Assembly (NCBI RefSeq): GCF_013155395.1
Contig: NZ_JABJWC010000021.1
Coordinates: forward strand, 1-53,851
DNA length: 53,851 nt
Direction of reading: 5' to 3'
Origin: Komagataeibacter melomenusus
Lineage (GTDB): Bacteria > Pseudomonadota > Alphaproteobacteria > Acetobacterales > Acetobacteraceae
The notes under the pieces are model-generated. The model made no database searches. It was not told the origin of the DNA and saw only the letters and a program-made list of their open reading frames with translations. The position numbers were made by a program, and so were the translations under genes. The stretch's first letter is position 1. Each line of letters opens with the position of its first letter. Of this stretch, positions 20,584 through 29,809 are shown in pieces.

Positions 20584-20836
20584 GGTGTTCAGGTCTCCCT
20601 AGACGCGGAATGAAAAATACTGTGGCACACGGTTAACCATGCATCCGTTTGCTGCAAGATGGCACCCCATGCCCCGATGGCCAAGCAGGCTGGAGGGATG
20701 GCAGGCATGTGCCCGCCCGTTCTTTTAACATGTGTGGCGCAGGCAGCCAGCCCCCGTGGTGGAATGGGGCATTGCCGTGCATGCGTGCCTCGTCTAAACG
20801 CACGGCACCCCCCAATTCCATGCAAGGTGCCGTGCA

Positions 20837-21757
20837 ATGCGACGCAGACGTGGCCGCCCGCTTGACGGCTGGCTGATCATCGACAAGCCCCTGGGCATGA
20901 CCTCCACGCAGGTGGTGGGCCGTGCGCGCTACCTGTTCGATGCCGCCAAGGCGGGCCATGGCGGCACGCTCGACCCGCTGGCCACCGGGCTGCTGCCCAT
21001 CGCCTTTGGCAAGGCCACCAAGACGGTGCCCTACATCATGGACGGCACCAAGCGCTACCACTTCACCCTGCGCATCGGCGAGGCGCGCGATAGTGATGAT
21101 GCCGAAGGCACAGTCACCGCCACATCGGATGTGCGGCCAGAAAACGCCGCGTTCGAGGCCGCCCTTGCCGCCTTTCGGGGCGACATCATGCAGGTGCCGC
21201 CGGTGTTCTCGGCCCTCAAGGTAGGCGGCCAGCGCTCGTATGACATGGCGCGCGCGGGCAATGCCCCCGAACTCGCGCCAAGGCCCGCGCGCATCGACCG
21301 TTTCGAGCTGATTGCCCGCCCCGATGCCGATACGGCCGTGTTCGAGGTGGAATCGGGCAAGGGCGTGTACATGCGGGCACTTGCGCGTGACATTGCGCTG
21401 GCCTGCGGCACGGTGGGGCATGTGGCGGCGCTGCGGCGGCTGAACGTGGGGCCATTTGATGAATCCCATGCGATTCCGCTGGACAAAATTGTCGCAAGCG
21501 CCGACAACGCGCCTGCTCCACCGGATCTGCTCCTTCCGGTCGCGACCGCGCTGGCCGACATCCCGGCGCTGGCCCTGACCCGTGAGGAAGCGGATGCCCT
21601 GTCATTTGGCCAGGCGATCGACCTGGCGCAACTGGCAGACCGGATGCCGGAGCACACCGACCCCCGGAGCGGGGTCGTGCGTGCGATGGACGGGGCGCGT
21701 GTGGTCGGGCTGTGCCGCCCTGTCGAAGGGTGGCTCCGATCAGTGCGCATGCTGTGA
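20837..21757 (+). CDS. truB: tRNA pseudouridine(55) synthase
   Basis: TruB makes pseudouridine 55 in the T-loop of tRNAs. The 306-residue protein has the family start GWLIIDKPLGMTSTQVV and the catalytic motif GHGGTLDPLATGLLP with nucleophile D46. The KRYHF segment, VPPVFSALKVGGQRSYDMAR and GVYMRALARDIA are also present. ATG 20837 is preceded by AAGGTG. The 253-base gap to the divergent MCE gene should hold the promoters of both. It is followed 12 bases later by the rpsO region, so truB-rpsO are probably co-transcribed. Confidence 0.96.
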   Translation: MRRRRGRPLDGWLIIDKPLGMTSTQVVGRARYLFDAAKAGHGGTLDPLATGLLPIAFGKATKTVPYIMDGTKRYHFTLRIGEARDSDDAEGTVTATSDVRPENAAFEAALAAFRGDIMQVPPVFSALKVGGQRSYDMARAGNAPELAPRPARIDRFELIARPDADTAVFEVESGKGVYMRALARDIALACGTVGHVAALRRLNVGPFDESHAIPLDKIVASADNAPAPPDLLLPVATALADIPALALTREEADALSFGQAIDLAQLADRMPEHTDPRSGVVRAMDGARVVGLCRPVEGWLRSVRML

Positions 21758-21781
21758 ACCGAATGATCAATGGAGAGAATG

Positions 21782-22051
21782 ATGTCGATTACTGCTGAAC
21801 GCCGCACGGCGCTTATTGGTGAATACCGCAACGCTGCCACCGATACCGGCTCGCCGGAAGTGCAGGTCGCGCTGCTGACCGAGCGGATCGTGAACCTGAC
21901 CGAGCACCTCAAGACCCACGCGAAGGATTTCCATTCCCGCCGTGGCCTGCTGATGCTCGTTGGCCGCCGTCGCCGCCTGCTTGACTATGTCAAGCGCAAG
22001 GACGTGGCCCGTTACGAAACGCTGATCAAGCGCCTCGGCCTGCGTCGCTGA
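21782..22051 (+). CDS. rpsO: 30S ribosomal protein S15
   Basis: S15 binds the central domain of 16S rRNA early in 30S assembly. The 89-residue protein [16 protein letters not shown]... carries the conserved [30 protein letters not shown] and [16 protein letters not shown] segments. The start is ATG 21782, four bases after GGAGAG; ATGs at 21770 and 21779 are in frame but less well placed. It sits between truB and pnp, the classic order. Confidence 0.97.
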   Translation: MSITAERRTALIGEYRNAATDTGSPEVQVALLTERIVNLTEHLKTHAKDFHSRRGLLMLVGRRRRLLDYVKRKDVARYETLIKRLGLRR

Positions 22052-22355
22052 TTTGCGACCGCGCGGCTGGGCGGGCATAATGCCTGCTCTCCCGCGTGGC
22101 CCATGCGGGCACGGCGCATGCAACGGCATGGCCGTGCCCCTTCGGGCCGCATTTTTCAGGCGCCCCTGACGGGCGCCACCAACACGCTGCCGAGGCCACG
22201 GCGGAGATGTCCGGACCGGATCGCAGCGTTTCAGGCCACATGGTGTTCTGGCGGTATGTGCCGCCATCGCTCCATGCCGTCCGAGGCGCTGCCATCATAC
22301 GTTCCAATGTCCGGCCCGCCTGCATTGCGGCAGTCAACGGACAGGGTTTGTCTGG
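22052..22355 (+). other. Structured intergenic region between rpsO and pnp
   Basis: No gene is supported here. By eye it contains GGGCACGGC (22107-22115) pairing with GCCGTGCCC (22131-22139), extendable inward by CATG/CATG across a bulge. It also holds GGCGCCC (22159-22165) with GGCGCC-type partner GGGCGCC (22171-22177), and TGGCGG-N6-CCGCCA (22249-22266). PNPase genes in enterobacteria are autoregulated through leader hairpins cut by RNase III; these stems could play that part or end rpsO transcription. No clear T-tract terminator is present. Confidence 0.5.
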
Positions 22356-24494
22356 ATGTTCAATTATTTTCGCAAGGAAATGGAATGGGGCGGTCGCCCG
22401 CTGGTGCTGGAAACGGGCAAGGTCGCCCGCCAGGCCGATGGCGCGGTGGTCGTAACCTATGGCGATACGGTGGTGCTGTGCACGGCCGTTGGCGCCAAAA
22501 GCGTCAAGCCGGGGCAGGACTTCTTCCCGCTCACGGTCAACTACCAGGAAAAAGCCTACGCGGCGGGCAAGATCCCCGGTGGCTTCTTCAAGCGTGAAGG
22601 CCGCCCGAGCGAGGCCGAGGTGCTGAACTCGCGCCTGATCGACCGCCCGCTGCGCCCGCTCTTCCCCGAGAACTTCCGCAACGAGGTTCAGGTCGTGGCC
22701 ACCGTGCTCAGCCATGACATGGAAAACGATCCCGCCGTCGTGGCGCTGATCGGCTGCTCGGCAGCGCTCACGCTGTCGGGCATTCCGTTCTTCGGCCCGG
22801 TGGGTGCGGCGCGCGTGGGCTATTCCGATGGCAAATACGTGCTGAACCCGACCATCTCGCAGCTCAAGGACAGCGCGCTTGACCTGGTCGTGGCGGGTAC
22901 TGCCGAAGGCGTGCTGATGGTCGAGTCCGAGGCGGTCGAACTGTCCGAGGACGTGATGCTCGGCGCCGTGACGTTCGGCCATGAAGCCTTCCAGCCGGTG
23001 ATCGACCTGATCATCGACCTTGCCGAAGATGCCGCCAAGGCCCCGTGGGACCTGGCCGAGCCGACGGCAGAGGAAATCAAGCTGCGCAAGAAGGTGGACA
23101 AGGCCGGTCGCGCCCTGATCGCCGAGGCCTACAAGGAACGCGCCAAGCAGGTGCGCTACAAGAAGGTCGCCGCCGCCCGTGAGGCGATCCTGGCCAAGAT
23201 CGGCGAGGCCGAGGCCGATGCCGCCAAGCCGATGATCAAGGATCTCGAGGCCGACGTGGTGCGCACCGAGGTGCTCGACACCGGCTACCGCATCGATGGC
23301 CGCGACCTCGAGACGATCCGCCCGATCGTGTCCGAAGTCGGCATCCTGCCGCGCGCGCATGGCTCCGCCCTGTTCACCCGTGGCGAGACGCAGGCCCTTG
23401 TGGTGGCAACCCTTGGCACCGGGCAGGACGAGCAGATCGTGGACGCGCTGGAAGGCGAGTACCGCAACAACTTCATGCTGCACTACAACTTCCCCCCGTT
23501 CTCGGTGGGTGAGTGCGGGCGCATGGGCTCGCCGGGCCGCCGCGAAATCGGTCATGGCAAGCTGGCATGGCGCGCCATCCACCCGCTGCTGCCGGGCAAG
23601 GACACCTTCCCGTACACCATGCGTGTGGTGTCCGAGATCACGGAAAGCAACGGTTCGTCCTCGATGGCGACGGTGTGCGGCACCTCGCTTGCGCTGATGG
23701 ATGCGGGCGTGCCGCTCAAGCGCCCGGTGGCCGGCATCGCCATGGGCCTGATCAAGGAAGACGACGACTTCGCCGTGCTGTCCGACATCCTTGGCGATGA
23801 AGATCACCTTGGCGACATGGACTTCAAGGTGGCGGGCACCGAGCAGGGCGTGACCGCGCTGCAGATGGACATCAAGATCACGTCGATCACGCCCGAGATC
23901 ATGAAGATCGCGCTGGGCCAGGCGCGTCAGGGCCGCATGCACATCCTGGGCGAGATGGCCAAGGCATTGACCGAAGGCCGCACGGATGTCTCCTCCTCCG
24001 CGCCGAAGATCACCACGATCTCCGTGCCGAAGGAAAAGATCCGTGATGTGATCGGCCAGGGCGGTAAAGTCATTCGTGAGATCGTTGAATATTCGGGTGC
24101 CAAGATCGATATCAACGATGACGGCACGATCATGATTGCCGCGTCCTCCGACGATCAGGCCGCCAAGGCCATCGAGCGGATCCGTGGCATCGTGGCTGAA
24201 CCCGAAGTGGGCCACATCTATAACGGCAAGGTGGTCAAGACCGCCGATTTCGGGGCGTTCGTCAACTTCCTCGGCCCGCGTGATGGTCTGGTGCACATCT
24301 CCGAGCTGGCGCAGGGCCGCGTCTCCAAGACGACGGACGTGGTCAAGCAGGGTGACGAGGTGAAGGTGAAGGTTCTGGGCTTTGATGACCGCGGCAAGGT
24401 GAAGCTGTCCATGCGCGTGGTTGATCAGGAAACCGGTGCCGACATCACCGAGACCGTGGGCGCCAAGCCCGGCCGCGCGCCCGCCGCACGCTAA
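22356..24494 (+). CDS. pnp: Polyribonucleotide nucleotidyltransferase (PNPase)
   Basis: PNPase is a phosphorolytic 3'-5' exoribonuclease and degradosome component. The 712-residue protein has the usual layout: two RNase PH-like domains (first with [20 protein letters not shown]; second from [20 protein letters not shown] with [12 protein letters not shown]), then KH ([20 protein letters not shown]) and S1 ([20 protein letters not shown]) domains. The core ends shortly after S1. ATG 22356 lacks a strong SD, which fits a regulated leader. Confidence 0.97.
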   Translation: MFNYFRKEMEWGGRPLVLETGKVARQADGAVVVTYGDTVVLCTAVGAKSVKPGQDFFPLTVNYQEKAYAAGKIPGGFFKREGRPSEAEVLNSRLIDRPLRPLFPENFRNEVQVVATVLSHDMENDPAVVALIGCSAALTLSGIPFFGPVGAARVGYSDGKYVLNPTISQLKDSALDLVVAGTAEGVLMVESEAVELSEDVMLGAVTFGHEAFQPVIDLIIDLAEDAAKAPWDLAEPTAEEIKLRKKVDKAGRALIAEAYKERAKQVRYKKVAAAREAILAKIGEAEADAAKPMIKDLEADVVRTEVLDTGYRIDGRDLETIRPIVSEVGILPRAHGSALFTRGETQALVVATLGTGQDEQIVDALEGEYRNNFMLHYNFPPFSVGECGRMGSPGRREIGHGKLAWRAIHPLLPGKDTFPYTMRVVSEITESNGSSSMATVCGTSLALMDAGVPLKRPVAGIAMGLIKEDDDFAVLSDILGDEDHLGDMDFKVAGTEQGVTALQMDIKITSITPEIMKIALGQARQGRMHILGEMAKALTEGRTDVSSSAPKITTISVPKEKIRDVIGQGGKVIREIVEYSGAKIDINDDGTIMIAASSDDQAAKAIERIRGIVAEPEVGHIYNGKVVKTADFGAFVNFLGPRDGLVHISELAQGRVSKTTDVVKQGDEVKVKVLGFDDRGKVKLSMRVVDQETGADITETVGAKPGRAPAAR

Positions 24495-24587
24495 GCGCGC
24501 GGGTTCCGGCCTACAAGACAGCCCGGCCATGACGCGACGCCCGTGCGTGCGCCCATGGCCGGGTAGACACATGACGATGGAATGGTG

Positions 24588-26006
24588 ATGAAGCCGATCA
24601 ATGCGATCCGTATGGGCGGGACGGATATTCTGCCCCTGGTCGAGGGGGGGAAGGGCGTCTCGATCTCGACTGGCGTTTCCGCCGGGCACTGGGCGGCAGC
24701 CGGGGGGGCGGGCACGGTCTCGATCGTGAATGCTGACTCCTATGATGCGGACGGCAACATCGTGCCGCAGGTCTATCACGGCAAGACCCGGCGCGAGCGC
24801 CATGAGGAACTGGTCGATTACGCCATTCGCGGCGGCATTGCCCAGGCGCGCATCGCGCATGAGATCGCTGGTGGCAAGGGCCGCATCCACGCCAATATCC
24901 TGTGGGAAATGGGCGGGGCGGAGCGGGTCATCAATGGCGTGCTCGAAGGCGCTCCGGGCCTGATCCAGGGCCTGACCTGTGGCGCGGGCATGCCGTACCG
25001 CCTGTCGGACATCGCGGCGAAATTCGGCATCCATTACTATCCCATCGTCTCATCCGCCCGCGCGTTCAACGCCCTGTGGCGGCGGTCGTATCACAAGACC
25101 GCCGAACTGCTGGGCGCCGTGGTGTATGAAGACCCGTGGCGGGCAGGCGGGCATAATGGCCTGTCCAACACCGAGAACCCGCTGGCGCCGGAGGACCCGT
25201 TCCCCCGCGTGCTGGCGCTGCGCAAGCAGATGCGGGCCTTCGGGCTGGATGAGACCCCCATCATCATGGCCGGTGGCGTGTGGTGGCTGGAGGAATGGCA
25301 GGACTGGATCGACAACCCCGAACTCGGGCCGATCGTGTTCCAGTTCGGCACCCGCCCGCTGCTGACGCAGGAGAGCCCGATTCCGCAGGCCTGGAAAGAC
25401 CGCCTGCTGACGCTGAAGAAGGGGGATGTGTTCCTCAACCGCTTCTCGCCCACGGGTTTCTACTCCTCCGCCGTCAACAACAGCTTCCTGCGCGAACTGC
25501 GCGGGCGCTCGGAGCGGCAGATCCCGTTCTCGCCCGAAGCCCTTGGCGAGCACACCATGGCGCTGGCCATTGGCGCGCGCGGGCGGCAGGTATTCGTCAC
25601 CCCCGCCGATGGGCAGCGCGCGCATCTGTGGATGGAAGAAGGCCACACCGAGGCCATGCGCACGCCGGACAACACGCTGGTGTTCGTCTCACCCCCGCGC
25701 GCGCGTGAAATCCTGACCGACCAGGGGGCCTGCATGGGCTGCCTGTCGGAGTGCCGCTTTTCCAACTGGTCGCAGAAGCCGCCGGCCTATTCCAACGGGC
25801 ATAAGGCAGACCCGCGTTCCTACTGCATCCAGAAAACCCTTCAGGATGCCGCCCACGCCCATGGGCCGGACCAGGCCGAGGTGATCGACCACAACCTCAT
25901 GTTCGGCGGCACCAATGCGTGGCGGTTTGCCACCGACCCGTTCTATGCCAACGGCTTTGTGCCCACCGTGGCGCAACTGCTTGAGCGGATCATGACCGGG
26001 CGCTGA
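24588..26006 (+). CDS. Nitronate monooxygenase/2-nitropropane dioxygenase-like flavoprotein
   Basis: This is a TIM-barrel FMN protein of about 472 residues related to nitronate monooxygenases and FabK. MAGGVWW and the FQFGTRPLLTQES phosphate-binding region fit the FMN site, and ISTGVSAGHWAAAGGAGTVS is the barrel opening. It is longer than the common 320-360 residue enzymes. The C-terminal extension carries a Cys cluster, ACMGCLSECRF plus a later YCIQK Cys, that could bind a metal or Fe-S centre. The substrate cannot be told from sequence. The start is ATG 24588 with ATGGAA upstream; an ATG two codons earlier (24582) is also in frame. Confidence 0.78.
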   Translation: MKPINAIRMGGTDILPLVEGGKGVSISTGVSAGHWAAAGGAGTVSIVNADSYDADGNIVPQVYHGKTRRERHEELVDYAIRGGIAQARIAHEIAGGKGRIHANILWEMGGAERVINGVLEGAPGLIQGLTCGAGMPYRLSDIAAKFGIHYYPIVSSARAFNALWRRSYHKTAELLGAVVYEDPWRAGGHNGLSNTENPLAPEDPFPRVLALRKQMRAFGLDETPIIMAGGVWWLEEWQDWIDNPELGPIVFQFGTRPLLTQESPIPQAWKDRLLTLKKGDVFLNRFSPTGFYSSAVNNSFLRELRGRSERQIPFSPEALGEHTMALAIGARGRQVFVTPADGQRAHLWMEEGHTEAMRTPDNTLVFVSPPRAREILTDQGACMGCLSECRFSNWSQKPPAYSNGHKADPRSYCIQKTLQDAAHAHGPDQAEVIDHNLMFGGTNAWRFATDPFYANGFVPTVAQLLERIMTGR

Positions 26007-26023
26007 GCCTGACCGGATCACGC

Positions 26024-26060
26024 AAAAAAGGCCGGTGCCTCAAAGGGACCGGCCTTTTTT
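26024..26060. terminator. Bidirectional intrinsic terminator
   Basis: Six A plus GGCCGGT (26024-26036) pair with ACCGGCC plus six T (26048-26060) around an 11-base loop. It sits between the convergent flavoprotein and rdgB genes and can work in both directions. Confidence 0.92.
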
Positions 26061-26062
26061 AA

Positions 26063-26148
26063 TGCAAAAGTTTTTGGTGAAGCTTTTTTCAAAAAGCTTC
26101 AAGGAACGCCGCCTTTTTAAAAAAAGGCGGCACCCAGAAACTTTTAAT
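26063..26148 (+). repeat. Dispersed palindromic repeat, copy B (most complete)
   Basis: Outer arms AAAAGTTTTTGG (26066-26077) and CCAGAAACTTTT (26134-26145) pair with one mismatch. Inside are hairpin I, GAAGCTTTTT (26079-26088) with AAAAAGCTTC (26091-26100), and hairpin II, GCCGCC (26108-26113) plus T-run with A-run plus GGCGGC (26126-26131). The whole can fold as a three-way junction. The right arm overlaps the rdgB stop codon. Confidence 0.85.
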
Positions 26149-26758
26149 CTTCTGCCTTGGGCAGGCACGCCTCGCTGAACAGCGCGAAGGCCAGGCCACG
26201 GTGGCTGATGGCGTTCTTTTCGGCGTCCGTCATGTCGGCAAAGCTGCGGGTGCCGGTGCCGGGGGCGAAAAGCGGGTCATAGCCGTGGCCATTGGTGCCA
26301 TGCGGCGGCCAGATGACGTGGCCATCAATCCGGCCCTCGAAGGTTTCGGTGCGGCCATCGGGCCAGGCCAGGCACAGCACGGAAATGAACCACGCGCTGC
26401 GGTCGGGGCTGTCGCCCATCTGCTCATGAATGCGGCGCATGGCGTCGGGGTAGTCCTTGGCGGGGCCAGCCCAGCGGGCCGAGAAAATGCCCGGCGCGCC
26501 GCCAAGGGCTGCAACACAGAAGCCCGAATCATCGGCCAGCGCGGGCAGGTTGGCAGCCTTGGCCGCAGCAACAGCCTTGATGGCGGCATTGCCCGCAAAG
26601 CTGTCCGCCGTCTCGTCCGGTTCGGGCAGCGACAGGTCGCCCGCGGAGAGGACGCGGATGCCGTAGCCGCCCAGCAGGGCCGCGAATTCGGCAATCTTGC
26701 CCCTGTTATGTGTGGCAAGCACCAGCGTATCGCCACGGTTGAGGTGGGGGAGGGTCAT
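26144..26758 (-). CDS. rdgB: XTP/dITP pyrophosphatase (RdgB/HAM1 family)
   Basis: RdgB hydrolyses non-canonical purine nucleoside triphosphates (dITP, XTP) to monophosphates, keeping them out of DNA. The 204-residue protein shows [14 protein letters not shown] at the N-terminus, [26 protein letters not shown] with catalytic acidic residues, [10 protein letters not shown] and ISHRGLAF. Its ATG overlaps the rph stop (ATGA), a very common pairing. The stop codon lies inside the terminal arm of the palindromic repeat, so the element may have set the present C-terminus. Confidence 0.95.
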   Translation of the reverse strand: MTLPHLNRGDTLVLATHNRGKIAEFAALLGGYGIRVLSAGDLSLPEPDETADSFAGNAAIKAVAAAKAANLPALADDSGFCVAALGGAPGIFSARWAGPAKDYPDAMRRIHEQMGDSPDRSAWFISVLCLAWPDGRTETFEGRIDGHVIWPPHGTNGHGYDPLFAPGTGTRSFADMTDAEKNAISHRGLAFALFSEACLPKAED

Positions 26759-27483
26759 GATGCAAGCGCCTCGTTCACGGTTACGGTCTGGATATGGAAC
26801 AGTTCGGCGGTGCCGGTGCGGGCCAGGCGCATGAGCGCGTTGAACTGTGCCTCGGTAAAGGGATCTTTTTCCGCCGTGCCCTGAATTTCCACAATGCCGC
26901 CATCGGCGGTCAGCACGAAGTTGGCATCGGCGCTGGCCGTGCTGTCTTCATCATAGTCAAGGTCGAGCACGGCGCCCGCCTCGGTCAGCCCGCAGGATAT
27001 GGCCGCGACCTGCCCCTTGAGCGGAACAACGGGCAGCCTGCCCTCACGCACCAGCTTTTCCAGCGCCAGGCGCAGCGCGATCCATGCGCCGGTAATGGCC
27101 GCACAGCGCGTGCCGCCATCGGCGTTCAGCACGTCGCAATCCACCGTGATCGAGATCTCGCCCAGTGCCTTGAGGTCCACCACGGCGCGCAGCGCGCGGG
27201 CGATCAGGCGCTGGATCTCCTGCGTGCGGCCGCTCTGCTTGCCGCGCGCCGCCTCGCGCGGGCCACGGTTATGGGTGGCGCGCGGCAGCATGCCGTATTC
27301 CGCCGTGACCCAGCCCTGCCCCTTGCCACGCAGGAAGGAGGGCACGCGCGGCTCGATGCTGGCCGCGCACAGCACCTCGGTGCCGCCCATGCGGATCAGG
27401 GCTGAGCCTTCCGCGTGGCGGGCAAAGCCGGTCTGGATGAAGACGGGACGCAGCGCGTCGGGGGCGCGGCCGGATGGGCGCAT
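26755..27483 (-). CDS. rph: Ribonuclease PH
   Basis: RNase PH is a phosphorolytic exonuclease that trims tRNA 3' ends. The 242-residue protein has [14 protein letters not shown] at its start, then [35 protein letters not shown] and [15 protein letters not shown], all family hallmarks, and the phosphate-binding region is intact. The start is ATG 27483, preceded by GCGGAG; a longer reading to 27528 is not needed. It is co-transcribed with rdgB and divergent from hrcA, a typical alphaproteobacterial layout. Confidence 0.96.
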   Translation of the reverse strand: MRPSGRAPDALRPVFIQTGFARHAEGSALIRMGGTEVLCAASIEPRVPSFLRGKGQGWVTAEYGMLPRATHNRGPREAARGKQSGRTQEIQRLIARALRAVVDLKALGEISITVDCDVLNADGGTRCAAITGAWIALRLALEKLVREGRLPVVPLKGQVAAISCGLTEAGAVLDLDYDEDSTASADANFVLTADGGIVEIQGTAEKDPFTEAQFNALMRLARTGTAELFHIQTVTVNEALAS

Positions 27484-27610
27484 GGGGCAACTCCGCAAGG
27501 TAAGGGGGCGGCATAGCGCGCAATCCACTCCTATTTCCAGTCCCGCGTGGGCACGGGCGTGCGGGATCTGTTATGATGGAGACTTGCGGATGACTGCGTG
27601 CAAAGGAGGC

Positions 27611-28690
27611 ATGGCGATGGAAACCCGATCACCGGTATCGCAGCCGGCCCTGCTGTCCGGGCTTGATGCGCGTTCCGCCGCGATCCTGCGCGAGATCGTG
27701 GAACAGTATGTGGAAACGGGCGAGCCGATGGGCTCGCGCACCCTGTCGCAGCGCCTGCCGCTTTCGCTCTCGCCCGCCACGATTCGCAATGTCATGGCGG
27801 ACCTGACCGATGCGGGGCTGCTGTTCTCGCCCCATGCCTCGGCGGGCCGCCTGCCGACCGAGAAGGGGGTGCGGCTGTTTGTCGATGGGCTGCTGCAGTT
27901 CGGCAGCCTGAGCGAGGAGGAGCGCGAGAGCATCGCGGGCACGCTCGATGTCAAGGGCCGCTCGCTGGAGGACATGCTGGCGCAGGCGTCGTCCATGCTG
28001 TCGGGCCTGTCCTCGGCGGCGGGGCTGGTCATGGCGCCCAAGAGTGATTCCTCCACCATCAAGCATATCGAATTCGTGGCCCTTGGTCCGGGGCGCGCGC
28101 TGGTCATCCTGGTCAGCGCCGACGGGCAGGTGGAAAACCGCGTGATCGAGACCCCGCCCGGCCTGCCGCCCTCGGCGCTGGTCGAGGCGGGCAACTACCT
28201 CAACGCCCACCTGTCGGGCCAGACGCTCGACCGCCTGCGCGAGACGGTCAGCACCGACATGACCGCCAATCGCAACGCGCTCGACCACCTGACGGCAGGC
28301 GTGGTGGCCAGCGGCCTTGCCACATGGAGCGATGCGGAGGAGCGGGGCGGCACGCTGTTCATCCGCGGGCAGGGGCGCCTTCTGGCCGATGTGACCGAGA
28401 TCGAGCGCCTGACCACCATCCAGATGCTGTTCGAGCGGCTGGAAACGCAGGAGACCATGCTGCGCCTGCTCGACCTTGCGCGGGAATCGGAGGGGGTGCG
28501 CATCTTCATCGGGGCGGAAAGCGGGCTGTTCGGCATGGCGGGCATGTCGGTGGTGGTGGCACCCGCGCGCACCGACACCAACCGCATCGTGGGCGCCATT
28601 GGCGTGATCGGCCCCACGCGTATCAATTATGGCCGCATCATCCCGGTGGTGGACTATACCGCCCGCGTGATCGGCCGCCTGCTGGGCTGA
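27611..28690 (+). CDS. hrcA: Heat-inducible transcription repressor HrcA
   Basis: HrcA represses groESL and often dnaK/grpE by binding CIRCE operators. The 359-residue protein has the N-terminal winged helix (REIVEQYVETGEPMGSRTL, then LSPATIRNVMADLTDAGLL), the SAGRLPTEKGVRLFVD segment, a GAF-like domain, and the C-terminal GVIGPTRINYGRIIPVVDY. The start is ATG 27611, with a near-perfect AAAGGAGG SD. The grpE gene that often follows is absent; an aldo/keto reductase comes next. No CIRCE palindrome was seen upstream, so autoregulation is not evident. Confidence 0.96.
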   Translation: MAMETRSPVSQPALLSGLDARSAAILREIVEQYVETGEPMGSRTLSQRLPLSLSPATIRNVMADLTDAGLLFSPHASAGRLPTEKGVRLFVDGLLQFGSLSEEERESIAGTLDVKGRSLEDMLAQASSMLSGLSSAAGLVMAPKSDSSTIKHIEFVALGPGRALVILVSADGQVENRVIETPPGLPPSALVEAGNYLNAHLSGQTLDRLRETVSTDMTANRNALDHLTAGVVASGLATWSDAEERGGTLFIRGQGRLLADVTEIERLTTIQMLFERLETQETMLRLLDLARESEGVRIFIGAESGLFGMAGMSVVVAPARTDTNRIVGAIGVIGPTRINYGRIIPVVDYTARVIGRLLG

Positions 28691-28801
28691 GCTGCTGCAT
28701 CTTCATGCAACCCCGCCCCCCGCGCGCCCTTATGGTGGGCAGGCACCAACCGCACGCCCGCCATACTGGCGCGGGCATGCCCATCACGCAGGGAGAAAGC
28801 C

Positions 28802-29689
28802 ATGTTCACGCCTGATGCACGCCAGTCCGGGTCCTTCATGATCGGGGGCGATATCGAGGTGACAAGGCTCGGCTTCGGGGCCATGCGCATTACGGGGCCG
28901 GGCATATGGGGCGAGCCTGCCGACCGGGCGAAAGCGCTCGCCACGCTCAGGCGCCTGCCCGAACTCGGCATCAATCTTGTCGATACCGCCGATGCCTATG
29001 GCCCGGAGGTGAGCGAGAACCTCATCCGCGAGGCGCTGCACCCCTATGAGGGCATGCTCATTGCCACCAAGGGCGGCCATACGCGCCACGGGCCGGATAT
29101 CTGGAAGCCCGTGGGCAATCCCGACTACCTGCGCCAGTGCGTGCTGATGAGCCTGCGCAGGCTGGGCGTGGAGCGCATCGACCTGTGGCAGCTGCACCGC
29201 GTGGGGGCCGACTGCACGCCCGAGCGGCAGTTCGAGGCCATTGCCACCATGCGCGCGCAGGGCCTGATCCGCCATGTGGGCCTGTCGGAGGTGACGGTGG
29301 AGATGATCGAGCGCGCGCGGCTGTATTTCCCGGTCGCGACGGTGCAGAACCGCTTCAACCTCGTCAACCGCTATTCGGAGGACGTGCTCGATTACTGCAC
29401 GCGCGAGAATATCGGCTTCATTCCGTGGGCGCCGCTGGCGGCGGGCGGCCTGACCAGGGGTGATACCGTGCTCACGCGCCTTGCGGGCGAGAAGGGCGTG
29501 CAGCCCGGCCAGATCGCGCTGGCGTGGCTGTTGCGCCGCGCGCCGGTCATGCTGCCCATTCCCGGCACGTCCAGCCCCGAGCATGTGGCCGATAACGCAG
29601 CGGCCGCCGCGATCGAACTGAGCGATGAGGAATTCCGCCAGCTTGATAATGACGGCCGGGCCGAATGGGCAAGCCGCAACGCGGGCTGA
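28802..29689 (+). CDS. Aldo/keto reductase
   Basis: This 295-residue NAD(P)H-dependent oxidoreductase has a TIM-barrel fold. Visible are [12 protein letters not shown] near the start and the catalytic tetrad pieces D and Y in [14 protein letters not shown] is in [11 protein letters not shown], and H is in DLWQLHRVG. The cofactor segment [14 protein letters not shown] with its helix lies near the C-terminus. It is in the YajO/AKR-like bacterial group; the natural substrate is unknown. ATG 28802 follows GGGAGAAAG at proper spacing. It lies about 110 bases after hrcA, so it may be separately transcribed. Confidence 0.9.
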   Translation: MFTPDARQSGSFMIGGDIEVTRLGFGAMRITGPGIWGEPADRAKALATLRRLPELGINLVDTADAYGPEVSENLIREALHPYEGMLIATKGGHTRHGPDIWKPVGNPDYLRQCVLMSLRRLGVERIDLWQLHRVGADCTPERQFEAIATMRAQGLIRHVGLSEVTVEMIERARLYFPVATVQNRFNLVNRYSEDVLDYCTRENIGFIPWAPLAAGGLTRGDTVLTRLAGEKGVQPGQIALAWLLRRAPVMLPIPGTSSPEHVADNAAAAAIELSDEEFRQLDNDGRAEWASRNAG

Positions 29690-29809
29690 GCGGGCGCGGG
29701 CAGGGGCGGACCAGGCTCGGGCGGATCGGGGGCGACGGCAGCGCGGGACAATGCTAGACAGGGGCCTTACGACACAGAACAGCCCCTTTCTCTCCTTATT
29801 GGACACCGG

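Noticed and set aside
22026-25034. A 1002-codon minus-strand open frame across pnp and the flavoprotein
   Set aside because: Spans two clear plus-strand genes, has no family motifs and shows antisense composition.
27484-27610. CIRCE operator upstream of hrcA
   Set aside because: No TTAGCACTC/GAGTGCTAA-like inverted repeat could be found in the gap between rph and hrcA.
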